DNA of 64,000 nucleotides from PXAP01 sp964421595. Lineage in GTDB: Bacteria > Bacteroidota > Bacteroidia > Bacteroidales > PUMT01. The notes below the pieces were generated by a model that ran no database searches, was not told the origin of the DNA, and saw only the letters and a program-made list of their open reading frames with translations. Position numbers and translations under genes: made by a program. This document shows positions 45,938-55,653 of this stretch, in pieces. Numbering within the stretch: the stretch's first letter is position 1; each line of letters begins with the position of its first letter. The stretch lies in contig CAYQXY010000010.1 of the NCBI GenBank assembly GCA_964421595.1, positions 55,687-119,686 of the forward strand. The letters run 5' to 3'.

Positions 45938-46552
45938 CTAATTACGTGTAAGATATTCTTCCGGCTGAATAAAAAAAGGATTATTGACAACTGAGCCCCG
46001 TACAATCATATACGGGTGCACCTTCAGGATATCGAGAATGGTGGCACCATCAAACAAACGGGCATCATACTGGCACACCGCAGAAATAGGGTAATCTCTT
46101 AAAAGCATGCTTACTTTAGATTCGTACTCAAGAAGCCGTGCCCCTCCCTCTATCTGGTTTATTTTGGGAGGCATTTCTCCAATAACCCTGGCTCCGGTAT
46201 ATCCAGCACTCTGACTGGATTGAAAAAAATCTTTAAGCAGATCCAACAGTCTTTCAGGATCGAATTTGTTTTCCTTAAAATACACCTCTGCTGTATTCAT
46301 TAGGGAGAAATCCCCTGAACCCGAAACTTCAGTATATGCCAGATCGCTTTTTTCAAAACCCTCAGAAAGGGTCTCCCTGCTCTCTTTTTCTGAAAAGCAG
46401 ATTGTTTTCTCTCCGTTTTGCAATCCACTTACTACATAATTGAAAAGGGCACCATGCCGCTCTTCATCACTGTTGAATATCTGACATATATGAACTCCGG
46501 GCTCGAATTGTTGATCAGTAAAACCGAGAGTAATTTTCCTGTTATTATTCAT
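45938..46552 (-). CDS. MEDS-domain sensory protein
   Basis: Protein of 204 residues matching the MEDS (DcmR-type sensory) domain: EPGVHICQIFNSDEERHGALFNYVVSGLQNGEKTICF, a central VIGEMPPKINQIEGGARLLEYESKV and SAVCQYDARLFDGATILDILKVHPYMIVRG. MEDS domains sense small-molecule or redox inputs and are usually fused to kinases or HTH domains; here the domain stands alone. It lies upstream of a hybrid kinase, so it may be a separate sensory input to it, by inference. An alternative name is diguanylate-like sensory MEDS protein; no catalytic site is seen. Confidence 0.85.
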   Translation of the reverse strand: MNNNRKITLGFTDQQFEPGVHICQIFNSDEERHGALFNYVVSGLQNGEKTICFSEKESRETLSEGFEKSDLAYTEVSGSGDFSLMNTAEVYFKENKFDPERLLDLLKDFFQSSQSAGYTGARVIGEMPPKINQIEGGARLLEYESKVSMLLRDYPISAVCQYDARLFDGATILDILKVHPYMIVRGSVVNNPFFIQPEEYLTRN

Positions 46553-46583
46553 ATTGATAATTTAAGCTTATTAATCAAAAAAC

Positions 46584-46672
46584 AGTATGTTACATATGCT
46601 GGTCATGTAATTGTTACAAATAAATACCCCATGTTTATTAATTTATTTTGTGTGCCCTGGTTCGTGGAAGAC
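46584..46672 (+). repeat. Dispersed intergenic repeat, copy C
   Basis: AGTATGTTACA, GTCATGTAATTGTTACAAATAAATACCCCATG, ATTTATTTTGTGTGCCCTGGTTCGTGGAAGA. It has the same block order as copies A and B, with the TTCGTGG end best preserved. Confidence 0.65.
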
Positions 46673-46788
46673 AAATGAAAAAATCAGTTGGACAGACAGG
46701 TAGCACAAAAAAAACAATTACACCACTAAAGGTATAAAATTGTTCGGATTACAATATAAATTTTTCTTTTTTTGCACCTCCTGATAAA

Positions 46789-47718
46789 CTAAATGGCAGG
46801 CCTGCCCCGATTCAGGCAAAGGTCAACAAGTTCATCAATAAGTGCAGTACCGGCACACATTACAGTGTCTGCACCACCCCAGTAAATTTTCACAGTACCA
46901 TCATCCTCGGGAACTGCACCACAGGTAAACACTACGTTATGAACATATCCGGTTACCTCGTAAGGCATTTCCGGCTGCAGTATCCAGTCATCAGCTACCC
47001 CCAGTATCTTTGCAGGATCCTCAAGATCATGCAGTGCTACTCCTAAACGGTAAACACTACCATCCATTGTTGGAAATACGCCATGATAGATATTCAACCA
47101 TCCTTTTTCGGTTCTAAATGGAGGAGCTCCCGGACCGATCTTCATTTCGTCCCAATGATACTGAACAGGTTTCATGATCACCTTTGAGTCTCCCCAGTAC
47201 CTCAGGTCCGGTGAATAACTGATCCATACCGACCAGGGACTGATTTCAGAATGTGGCCTGTCAAGCCTGGCATATAGTCCGCCAAACTTTTCAGGAAATA
47301 TTACAACATTGCGGTAATCAGCTTCCGTGATCATGCTGAACCTCTCAACTGATTCCCAGTCCGCTGTTTTAGCAAGGCCGATCCTTACGCCATGCCTTGA
47401 ATAGGCTGAATAGGTTATCAGGAATTCACCGTCAATATATGTAATCCGGGGATCTTCAACTCCATACTCTTCATATTCTGCAAAAATCCCATTTCGCGAT
47501 GGTTCCATGAAAGGTTTTTCATCAACAATGAAATTGAAACCATCGAAGCTTCGGGCTAGTCCGAGTATACTCCTGCCGTTATGCCGGTGTGAACGGAACA
47601 GCATCATATACTTACCATTGTATTTTACTACACCGGAGTTATGAACTGTAGCTACTTCATAAGGTACATCCTCTTTTGTAAGTATGGGATTTTTCTCAAA
47701 CCGGGTTATAAATGCCAT
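46789..47718 (-). CDS. GH130-family mannoside/mannosylglucose phosphorylase-like protein
   Basis: Five-bladed beta-propeller of 309 residues from ATG 47718 (MAFITRFEKNP). GH130 features: KNPILTKEDVPYE, ATVHNSGVVKYNGKYMMLFRSHRHNG, the active-site YGVEDPRITYIDGEFLITYSA, and KIGPGAPPFRTEKGWLNIYHGVF. GH130 enzymes phosphorolyse or hydrolyse beta-mannosidic linkages. There is no signal peptide, so it acts in the cytoplasm on imported oligosaccharide. It lies between two sensor-kinase genes. Confidence 0.92.
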   Translation of the reverse strand: MAFITRFEKNPILTKEDVPYEVATVHNSGVVKYNGKYMMLFRSHRHNGRSILGLARSFDGFNFIVDEKPFMEPSRNGIFAEYEEYGVEDPRITYIDGEFLITYSAYSRHGVRIGLAKTADWESVERFSMITEADYRNVVIFPEKFGGLYARLDRPHSEISPWSVWISYSPDLRYWGDSKVIMKPVQYHWDEMKIGPGAPPFRTEKGWLNIYHGVFPTMDGSVYRLGVALHDLEDPAKILGVADDWILQPEMPYEVTGYVHNVVFTCGAVPEDDGTVKIYWGGADTVMCAGTALIDELVDLCLNRGRPAI

Positions 47719-47812
47719 AATATTCTTTTTAGTTTCCAGGAGCTGCAAATTTTGTCGGAGAGTTATCTTTATCAGTATATCATTTTATGCATGAACTGTT
47801 CATGAAAAATTA

Positions 47813-50800
47813 TCACTGTAAATACCCGTTAATTATTTTTTTTAATTTTTCCAACGGGAAGGGCTTTGATAAATACTCATCAAAACCGGCATCTATTGCC
47901 TTTTCCCTGTCACCCTGCAAGGCATGTGCGGTAAGTGCGACTACAGGCAGCTCCGGTCTGAGCTCCTTTATCTGCATTGTAGCTTCAAATCCACCCATTA
48001 CAGGCATTTTTATATCCATCAGTACAAGATCTATACCTGTGTTACTTTTTACCATCTCAACAGCTTGCTGGCCGTTCCATGCATGCAGTATATTAAGGTC
48101 TGATCCTGACAACATCTCATGGATAAGAAAAAAATTGCTTTCCTCATCTTCTGCAACCAATAGTTTAAATTCTTTTCTGACTATTTTCTTTTCTGCTTTT
48201 TCCTGAGGAAATGCAGTCAGTGGTTTCCATGGTATAGTGAAATAAACTGTTGTGCCTTCACCCGGAACAGATTCAAGCCATAACACCCCTTTCAAAGTCT
48301 CTACAAAATGTCTTGATATCGGAAGTCCGAGTCCGATCCCCCCCCGCATTCTTGAAAGTTCCGTCTCAACCTGCCTGAAACGTTCAAAAACCGATGTGTG
48401 AAACATCGGATCAATACCTATGCCAGTATCTGAAACATAGAACTTGAGGAATTTATCCTCCAGTGTGCACCCGTATTCAACCTTTCCCTTGTCAGTAAAT
48501 TTAATAGCATTATCAATAAGGTGGGTAAGTACACTTCTTACTTTACCCTCATCAGTCAAAACAACGGCGTTTCTTCCACTGGCATAACAAAAAGAGTGAA
48601 ATTCTATAGCTTTCTCTTCTGCACCTTTTCTGAACTTTTCATATAACTGCCTGAATAATTGATCAATACTGGTTTCTACCTCAAATATCTCAGTCTGGCC
48701 TGTTTCAATAGTTGAAATATTTATTATATTCTCAATGATTTCAAGCAACTGATCACTGCTATCAGCGATTACTCCTGTCAGATATCTTATCCGGTCAGGG
48801 GTATGTCTGGTTTGGTTAAGTATTTCGGAAAATCCGACAATGGCATTCAGTGGAGTTCGTATTTCATGAGAAAGATTATTTAAAAATGCCGTTTTTAGCC
48901 TGTCACTTTGCTCGGCGTTTTGAAGTGCCTTCTGGAGATTTCGTTCATAAACCTTTCTTTCTGTGATATCCTGGATACCTCCAATAATATGAACAATATT
49001 TCCGGAGTTATCCCTTTCAGCCATACCTGTGAATCGGACCCACACCCTGCTTCCATATCCGGTAATTATTTCAACCTCTTCATCAAAAGAAAGCCCTTCG
49101 CTTTGGCATTTGGAATAAACTTCAGCTATCCTGGAATGGTATTCAGGAGCAAAGTATTTAAGAGCCTCCTCTGGTGAGGGAGAATATCCAGGCGGAAGCT
49201 GGTGTATTTCAGAGACCTGTTCAGACCAGGTTACTTTTTTTTCTTTAACATCAACCATCCACCCACCTATCTGAGAAAGGTTTCCTGCCATGCGTAAAAG
49301 AAATTCATTCTTTTTTAATAATTCCTCCATCCTCTTCCTTTCTGAAATACTCCTTGCAACTACCTGGATAGCAGATTCATTTTTAAAAATGAAGCATGTT
49401 GCTGCAACCTCAACATCTATAATTGAACCATCGAGTCTTACAACTTTTACCTCGGCAAGTGACACCCTTCCACCGCTTAACAATTTTCCAACTCTCTCAT
49501 TAATCAATTTGTGAAAGTCTATATGAAAAAAATCCAAAGGAGACTTTCCCAGTACCTGTTCCTGATTTTCGGCCCCAAATAATTCAATGGCAGCCGGATT
49601 CAAATATACTATCTTGTTATGTTGATTTATAAAAATCGCGTCTTTGGTAATTTCAATAAGTGACCGGTACTGATTTTCACTTTCCCGGAGTCGTTTCTCA
49701 ATATTCTTTTGACGGGTTATATTATCAACCATAGAGATTATTGATGTCACTTTTCCATCAATATCAGGTATTGCAGAATTATACCAGATACAGTTGAGAA
49801 TATCTCCCTGTTTGTTGTAATTTCTGTTAGAGCATTTGTTCTTGATATATGATCCTGCCAGAATTTTCTGCATTGAACTCTCAATTCCGGATATGTCATC
49901 TTCATGAAAAAATCTCCAGTCGGCCGGCGACTTATCTAAAACCTCCCCTGCCTTCCATCCGAACAGTTCTTCGGCCTGCTTGGTCCACCTGATAACCCTT
50001 AGCAAATCGTCCCATTCAATCAGGGCAAGCGGAGAGTTTTCAACATTGTAATAAAGATGGCGGTGAGCCAGCAAGGCTTTATTAACGGCTTTTGTCCTGC
50101 TTTGGTCTATAAGGCTTATTGAACTCATAAACCTCCAGGCAAGCAGTATAAACATCATTATAAACAAAACAGCTATCAGATTAATATTTCCGCTGATATC
50201 CAGTATTTCGTTTCGTTCCAAAATAACCAGAAACCAGATAAAAATTATCGGCAGAAAAACTGAAAGAGGTAATAATCGCCGGGCTAAATAACCCCCGACA
50301 CTGTTGGTTGTAATAATTGAGATCAGTCCTCTTTCGGGAAAAATAAAGAGTAGTGAGGCGCTGGTTACAAACAGCAGGATTGCAGTCTGGAGAGTCATTC
50401 TGGTAAATAAAAGTGAACCAAACAACTCTGGTACTGCATAAATATACCCCAGTAAGGGTAAAAAACTTGAAAGTACAAGTGTCAAAGACAATAACTGTGA
50501 AATTAATAAAGCCCTGTATTTGAAAATATTAAGAAATAAGGCAATCCCAATAATAACAAAAGTCAAAGATGTATTCATAGACATCCTTCCGGGAAATTCA
50601 CCAGAAATTTTCAGATCGGCAACAAACAACTCATCAAGGCCCAAATCAATTAAAAAAACATATTGAATGAAAGTAACCAGTCCGATAAGAAATACTGTAA
50701 CCGCCAGAAATACAGAGGTAATCCGGAACCAGGCAAACACTTTAACTTTGTGCAGTAACAGTATGGCTGTGGCCGAAAAAAGAAAGCATAGTGCAGCATT

Positions 50801-50962
50801 AAACCTCATGAAATCATATCGTGCATACAGATCTGCAAGCAATTGCAGATCAATTGCCCACCCGGCCAGTATCATAAAAGATACAGCCATTACCAGTATG
50901 GCAGCATAAAGGGACACCCTCTTCAGAACAGACACCAGATTTTTGTCTTGCGATGAACGCAT
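47813..50962 (-). CDS. Membrane-bound multi-PAS hybrid histidine kinase
   Basis: Sensor kinase of 1049 residues. About eight N-terminal helices (15-285) are followed by PAS domains at about 300-420, 425-545 and 550-672. HisKA follows with His699 in FLNNLSHEIRTPLN, then an ATPase domain with HLIDNAIKFT, DTGIGI and GIGLGLPISRH, and a receiver (932-1047) with Asp983 and Lys1033. There is no HTH. The membrane domain is not one I can name. The GH130 gene and the MEDS/hybrid-kinase genes follow in the same direction. Confidence 0.93.
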   Translation of the reverse strand: MRSSQDKNLVSVLKRVSLYAAILVMAVSFMILAGWAIDLQLLADLYARYDFMRFNAALCFLFSATAILLLHKVKVFAWFRITSVFLAVTVFLIGLVTFIQYVFLIDLGLDELFVADLKISGEFPGRMSMNTSLTFVIIGIALFLNIFKYRALLISQLLSLTLVLSSFLPLLGYIYAVPELFGSLLFTRMTLQTAILLFVTSASLLFIFPERGLISIITTNSVGGYLARRLLPLSVFLPIIFIWFLVILERNEILDISGNINLIAVLFIMMFILLAWRFMSSISLIDQSRTKAVNKALLAHRHLYYNVENSPLALIEWDDLLRVIRWTKQAEELFGWKAGEVLDKSPADWRFFHEDDISGIESSMQKILAGSYIKNKCSNRNYNKQGDILNCIWYNSAIPDIDGKVTSIISMVDNITRQKNIEKRLRESENQYRSLIEITKDAIFINQHNKIVYLNPAAIELFGAENQEQVLGKSPLDFFHIDFHKLINERVGKLLSGGRVSLAEVKVVRLDGSIIDVEVAATCFIFKNESAIQVVARSISERKRMEELLKKNEFLLRMAGNLSQIGGWMVDVKEKKVTWSEQVSEIHQLPPGYSPSPEEALKYFAPEYHSRIAEVYSKCQSEGLSFDEEVEIITGYGSRVWVRFTGMAERDNSGNIVHIIGGIQDITERKVYERNLQKALQNAEQSDRLKTAFLNNLSHEIRTPLNAIVGFSEILNQTRHTPDRIRYLTGVIADSSDQLLEIIENIINISTIETGQTEIFEVETSIDQLFRQLYEKFRKGAEEKAIEFHSFCYASGRNAVVLTDEGKVRSVLTHLIDNAIKFTDKGKVEYGCTLEDKFLKFYVSDTGIGIDPMFHTSVFERFRQVETELSRMRGGIGLGLPISRHFVETLKGVLWLESVPGEGTTVYFTIPWKPLTAFPQEKAEKKIVRKEFKLLVAEDEESNFFLIHEMLSGSDLNILHAWNGQQAVEMVKSNTGIDLVLMDIKMPVMGGFEATMQIKELRPELPVVALTAHALQGDREKAIDAGFDEYLSKPFPLEKLKKIINGYLQ

Positions 50963-51066
50963 TATTGATCTGTTTAAAACTTGATTTTTTGCTGAGAATA
51001 TTGATTCATTAAAGTCAATGACCGAAAAAATGCCGGATAAGATTTATTTCCGGTGTTACAGGGAAA

Positions 51067-51684
51067 TTAACTAAAAAGCAGAAATGACCTGGCATGATCT
51101 ATCTCCTCCTGCAAAATGGTATGAATTCTGCCGGGGAATACATCAAGTTTAACGTCCCCTCCCATTTCAGTCAGCAGTTTTTGGGTATCAAATGACCGGC
51201 TTTGGGGAATATGGGGATCATTATCACCATTGCTGATATAGATTCTTGTACCCTTGAATTCACCATTGTATTTAAGCCTGTCAATTTCTTCACCAATAAG
51301 GCCACCTGTAAATGCAGCAACTCCCCCATATTTAGTTGCAAATCGCGCTGCTACTTCCAGCGAAAGACATGCTCCCTGTGAAAACCCCATTAAATAGATT
51401 TTCTCATGAGAAATATTCTCCGATATTTTATCGATCAACCTTTTCACAAGATCAACGGCACTGCCCAGCCATGGTTCATTCTGGCTGGCAGGGACCATGA
51501 AACTGTACGGATACCACTGGTAATTTGTAGCCTGAGGAGCAGCCACATACCAGCTTTCATCTGTAAAATGGTCAGCCAGGGTGAGAATATTTTCAGCTGT
51601 TGCCCCTCTTCCGTGAAGAAGAATTAATGCCTTTTCAGCCTTTGCAAGACTGTTTTCTGTTTCAGTAATATCATACCTATGCAT
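51067..51684 (-). CDS. Phospholipase/carboxylesterase-family alpha/beta hydrolase
   Basis: Serine hydrolase of 205 residues. Oxyanion region LLHGRGATAENI; nucleophile elbow GFSQG with Ser102; Asp and His in NGDNDPHIP and GRIHTI. Similar in size to B. subtilis MhqD/YodD. Its ATG overlaps the stop of the ring-cleaving dioxygenase gene as TGATG, so it is translationally coupled. By context it probably hydrolyses a product or analogue of aromatic ring cleavage; the substrate is not certain. Confidence 0.9.
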   Translation of the reverse strand: MHRYDITETENSLAKAEKALILLHGRGATAENILTLADHFTDESWYVAAPQATNYQWYPYSFMVPASQNEPWLGSAVDLVKRLIDKISENISHEKIYLMGFSQGACLSLEVAARFATKYGGVAAFTGGLIGEEIDRLKYNGEFKGTRIYISNGDNDPHIPQSRSFDTQKLLTEMGGDVKLDVFPGRIHTILQEEIDHARSFLLFS

Positions 51685-52661
51685 CAGTCCATGAATTTTT
51701 CAGTTTCCAAAGAAATTCTCCCCAGCCTTAGTTCAATTTCTGAACGATCATCTTCATACCACGGCGGTAGTTTTAAATCCTCGCCAAGGCTATCTTTATC
51801 TTCATCGACAGTCATACCGGGTGGCAGGGTGGCAACTTCAAACAACACGCCACCAGGTTCACGAAAATAGATTGACTGGAAATATTGTCTGTCTATTACA
51901 GGTGTCACCTGAAGTCCTGCATCGGTAAGCCGCCTCCTGATCCTGAGTTGCGAATCCTTACTCTCAGTGGCAAATGCAACATGGTGAATTGTGCCACCTC
52001 CCCCGGCTCCCTTAGTTCCTGTCGGCTGACTTACAATATCGACTATTGATCCTGAGGCTCCTTTCCCGCCAGAATTCCACCGCGGAGAAAACCTGTAGCG
52101 GCCTTTACTTTCTAATACCAGCTCATGATCCATGCTTTCAGTAAGAAGCATAGAGGTACTCTCGTGGTTTTGTATGCTCAGTGTTACTCCAAAGAAGCCT
52201 TTAATAGCAAATTCGGGTTTTAAAATGCCATATTTAAATTCCTTCCGGGAATCAATTTTATTGGCAACTAACTCAATTCCAAGCCCATCGTCATCTTCAA
52301 TGTAAATGAATTCTTCATTTCCGAACCGTTGTTCAGGTTTTGTATAAATAATGTCAAACTTATCAAGTCTTTTCATCCAGTACCCCAGTGAATTTTCAGG
52401 AATAGAAAAGGAAGTTGTAATTACCTGTCCGCTACCTTTCCGTCCTGATGCAATTCCCGGATAAGGGAAGAAAGTCATCAATGCTCCGGGAGACCCCTCA
52501 TAATCACCATAGTAAAGATGATATACATCTGGTGAATCGAAGTTGATAGTTTTCTTGACAAGTCTGAGACCAAGAATCCCTGCATAAAAATCCAGGTTTT
52601 TCCGGGCATCGGAAGATAGTGCAGTAACGTGATGAAGTCCTGATATTAACTTTCCTGTCAT
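51684..52661 (-). CDS. Ring-cleaving dioxygenase (MhqO/LinE-type, VOC fold)
   Basis: Protein of 325 residues with two vicinal-oxygen-chelate modules: GLHHVTALSSDARKNLDFYAGILGLRLVKKT and GGGTIHHVAFATESKD, with the C-terminal metal Glu in GVLFEVATLPPG. It closely resembles hydroquinone-specific MhqO-type dioxygenases that open the ring of substituted hydroquinones or catechols using Fe2+. The gene overlaps the upstream cupin gene by four bases (ATGA) and the downstream esterase by one, forming a tight operon. Confidence 0.92.
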   Translation of the reverse strand: MTGKLISGLHHVTALSSDARKNLDFYAGILGLRLVKKTINFDSPDVYHLYYGDYEGSPGALMTFFPYPGIASGRKGSGQVITTSFSIPENSLGYWMKRLDKFDIIYTKPEQRFGNEEFIYIEDDDGLGIELVANKIDSRKEFKYGILKPEFAIKGFFGVTLSIQNHESTSMLLTESMDHELVLESKGRYRFSPRWNSGGKGASGSIVDIVSQPTGTKGAGGGGTIHHVAFATESKDSQLRIRRRLTDAGLQVTPVIDRQYFQSIYFREPGGVLFEVATLPPGMTVDEDKDSLGEDLKLPPWYEDDRSEIELRLGRISLETEKFMD

Positions 52662-53014
52662 ATCTTAATTAAAATAGATTTGCGGATCTGTTTTTTTATA
52701 TTGCGCGTTTTGTGTCCTTTTCCAACGATGTCCTCAACCAAAATCACATCCCCTCCCTTAAATATTCTCGATTCACCAAGACTGGAGGTAATTTCAATTT
52801 CACCGTCAAGCAGAATTATAAATTGTCGATCAGGCGCATTATGCATGTTCCAGTCATATCCGGCATCATTACTTCTGAATATTACTTCCCTCACATTCCA
52901 TGAGTCAGATAAATGCCCGATCGGACCTTTATCGGTTAATTCAACACTTACCTCCTCAAAACGACTTTCACCCTGTTCGTCGGCAAAAAGCCTTGTATAC
53001 ACAAAAACAGCCAT
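52658..53014 (-). CDS. Cupin-fold small protein
   Basis: Protein of 118 residues. A single cupin barrel: NMHNAPDRQFIILLDGEIEITSS (first motif with His and Asp) and GDVILVEDIVGKGHKTRNI (second motif with His). Probably metal binding. It begins the three-gene operon and overlaps the dioxygenase start by ATGA. It may be a dioxygenase partner or a sensor; no function is established. The start MAVFVYT at 53014 is preferred. Confidence 0.82.
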   Translation of the reverse strand: MAVFVYTRLFADEQGESRFEEVSVELTDKGPIGHLSDSWNVREVIFRSNDAGYDWNMHNAPDRQFIILLDGEIEITSSLGESRIFKGGDVILVEDIVGKGHKTRNIKKQIRKSILIKI

Positions 53015-53752
53015 TGTATAATTTGTAGTTCTTTCTTAATATTCAAAAGATTACAACTATATAATGAATTTCGGACTAATTTGTTCAAATTGAAGAATTA
53101 TTCAATACATGCAAAAGAGATATCCTGACGGAAATATATTTCCCATCAAATCTACCCTATTGTTGATCGATTTGCTACAACTTAGCTTTTAATTGCAATT
53201 TGCTGGAAAATAATTAAACCCATCTTAACATTACAGGGGTAATATGACGTGCGGTTGATGGCAGTGCTTTTGGTATGTCACGTAAAACTATTAGCGTATA
53301 CCCTTTCTTTAGTTTTGATCGTATTAGTTTTATCATAGAAGGAGAGTATTGGTTGATAAATTAGTATAACTGACAATCATTTAATGGCTGTTATGAGAAT
53401 ACCGAGTTGTTTGGTTTACCACTTCCCCCCGGTAATATCTTCTAAAATAAATTTAATCGCAAACTATATACATGATATTCATCAATATAAGCATATATTA
53501 AGGCTATTAAACCGTGAGACAAAATAATCTTTAAAATTTTGATAGCACCAATGCCAGATAATTTATACTGATTTTAATTTTAAAAGTTTTAAAATATGAT
53601 AATTATTTGATTATTAGAAGAATGATAGTTCTAAAGAATTCGTAAAATTGATGCCAGACAGTAACCCGTGTTATATATAGATTGACTTTCAAAGCGGTTT
53701 TGGGTAATTTTGAATTTTAAATCTTAATTCTTAATTCTATAGAAATCAAGTT
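53015..53752. other. Long non-coding gap, with promoter-like boxes at its right end
   Basis: 738 AT-rich bases with no assigned gene. A 40-codon frame on the minus strand (53214-53336, MIKLIRSKLKKGY...ARHI) is isolated and unrecognised. Near the right end, TTG (53682) and TAATTTTG (53705-53712, TAnnTTTG) about 20 bases apart resemble a promoter for the DUF4168 gene. No tRNA or hairpin of note. Confidence 0.5.
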
Positions 53753-54244
53753 ATGATCAAATTAAAGAACAATTCGTTTTTCAATATTTTAATTTCTTTA
53801 TTAGTATTGACCGGCATGCTGGCTTCTCAACGGGCTGTTGCTCAATTACCAGATATGCCACAACAACAAGTTGAGTATTCTGATAGTGAGCTCCTCGCTT
53901 TTGTTAATGCTGCAAATAAAGTTTTACCAATTCAGCAGGAAAGCCAGATGAAGATGATCGGAGAGATTGAGGAGGAAAACCTTACAATCGATCAGTTTAA
54001 CGATATGATGAAATCATTTAGCAACGGTGAGGACATTAACGCACCTGCAGAAGAGATCGAGTCATTCAATAATGCTCTTGAAGGTATTCAGAATATACAA
54101 ATTGAGTATAATGAAATAATTGTTGAAACAATTACCACGGAAGGAATAGAACCGGCAAAATTTGAAGAAATAATGACAAATTATCAACAAGATCCACAGC
54201 TCCAATCAAGGGTCAATGAAATTCTTGAAAAGCTTGACGAATAA
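53753..54244 (+). CDS. DUF4168 secreted protein
   Basis: Exported protein of 163 residues with a signal peptide ending about AVAQ (residue 31). DUF4168 signature: ELLAFVNAANKVLPIQQE early, and the C-terminal QIEYNEIIVETITTEGIEPAKFEEIMTNYQQDPQLQSRV. The mature protein is highly acidic and helical. The function is unknown. It is monocistronic and convergent with gntP. Confidence 0.88.
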   Translation: MIKLKNNSFFNILISLLVLTGMLASQRAVAQLPDMPQQQVEYSDSELLAFVNAANKVLPIQQESQMKMIGEIEEENLTIDQFNDMMKSFSNGEDINAPAEEIESFNNALEGIQNIQIEYNEIIVETITTEGIEPAKFEEIMTNYQQDPQLQSRVNEILEKLDE

Positions 54245-54283
54245 CAATTAACTCCCTTTGTATGGGAACCAATTAACAGTTTC

Positions 54284-55642
54284 TCAGAACATCTGGTAAA
54301 GCAGCCATGCAAAAACCAGTCCGCTAACGGCTATAATGGTTTCCATTACTGTCCATGTTTGCAGTGTCTGTTTCTCGTCCATGCCAAGATATTTACCGAC
54401 CAGCCAGAACCCGCTGTCATTTACATGTGAGAGAATAGTTGCTCCGGCAGCAATGGCAATAACAACAAGAGCTTCCTGTGGCTGGGAAAGTGAGAAAACC
54501 GGCAATATCGGACTGATAATTCCGGCGGCAGTTATCATTGCAACTGTTGCCGAACCCTGGGTAACCCTTACAATAGCGGCAATCATCCAGCCGAGGACAA
54601 GCGGATTAATACTTCCGGAGGCAACAGCGACAGCCAGGCTATCGCCAATTCCGCTGTCTATAAGTATTTGCTTCAGAACTCCTCCTGCTCCGGTAACGAG
54701 AATTATAATACCAGCGGGACCGAGAGATGCATTGCTTATTTCCTGAAGTTTTTTCTTTGACGTACCCCTTTTTATACCAAGGAAGTACATAGCCAGGAAT
54801 GTAGCTATTATGAGAGCCGAAAAAGGATGGCCTACAAATATTAGGAAACCGGTAATGAAATTATCAGGCAGGGACCCGGTGTTGACAAGGGCTGTTGTTA
54901 TGGTATTAAAAAGGATAAGTACAAGGGGGGTACCTATTATCACAGCTACCAGTCTGAAAGCAGGATAATCCTTTGGCCTGTCGTTGTCAGCCAGTGATGC
55001 AAACATCTCAGCAGGGGGGGAGATTTTCACTCTCTTGCTGATATAGCTCCCAAAAACCGGTCCGGCCAGTATTACCACCGGTATGCCTACTGCAAACCCC
55101 AGTATAATTACCCATCCGAGGCTGGCTCCCAGAATTTCTGACACAGCTACCGGCCCCGGAGTCGGTGGTATGAAACTATGGGTTGCGGCAAGTCCCGCCA
55201 GTAAAGGTATCCCGTAGAAAAGCAGGGACTTCTTTGTTTTCCTCGAAAGAGCATAAAGTATTGGTACAAGGATTATAAATGCTACATCCAGAAATACCGG
55301 GATAGCAATAATAAATCCGGTAATGCTGAGTGCCCATGGTGCCTTTTCTTCACCAAATTTATTGATCATGAACAAGGCAAGTGCTTCGGCTCCACCTGAA
55401 TACTCAAGTATTTTCCCGAATATTGCACCAAGTCCGACAACAACGGCTATGAACCCAAGAGTACCTCCCATTCCCTCCTGTATGCTTGCAAGGATTGATG
55501 CAGGGGCCATTCCCGCTGAATAGCCGGTAATAATGCTTACCAACAGCAATGAAATAAAAGCATGTAACTTTAATTTAAGCACCAGGAATAAAAGAGATGC
55601 AACAGCAGTAACAAGAATTAAAACAATAATCAACGGGTCCAT
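54284..55642 (-). CDS. GntP-family gluconate/organic-acid permease
   Basis: Membrane protein of 452 residues with about 12 helices. GntP landmarks: PVFLDVAFIILVPILYAL, FIPPTPGPVAVSEILG, TGAGGVLKQILIDSG, RVTQGSATVAMITAAG and SHVNDSGFWLVGKYLGM. The family imports gluconate, fructuronate or related sugar acids with protons. The SLC10-like transporter gene lies 11 bases upstream in the same direction. No gluconate kinase is adjacent. Confidence 0.95.
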   Translation of the reverse strand: MDPLIIVLILVTAVASLLFLVLKLKLHAFISLLLVSIITGYSAGMAPASILASIQEGMGGTLGFIAVVVGLGAIFGKILEYSGGAEALALFMINKFGEEKAPWALSITGFIIAIPVFLDVAFIILVPILYALSRKTKKSLLFYGIPLLAGLAATHSFIPPTPGPVAVSEILGASLGWVIILGFAVGIPVVILAGPVFGSYISKRVKISPPAEMFASLADNDRPKDYPAFRLVAVIIGTPLVLILFNTITTALVNTGSLPDNFITGFLIFVGHPFSALIIATFLAMYFLGIKRGTSKKKLQEISNASLGPAGIIILVTGAGGVLKQILIDSGIGDSLAVAVASGSINPLVLGWMIAAIVRVTQGSATVAMITAAGIISPILPVFSLSQPQEALVVIAIAAGATILSHVNDSGFWLVGKYLGMDEKQTLQTWTVMETIIAVSGLVFAWLLYQMF

Positions 55643-55653
55643 AAGCCTATTAT

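Noticed and set aside
54284..55642. Homopolymer runs (for example G7 near 55014) as possible frameshifts in gntP
   Set aside because: The frame is uninterrupted and all GntP motifs are in order, so no frameshift is needed.
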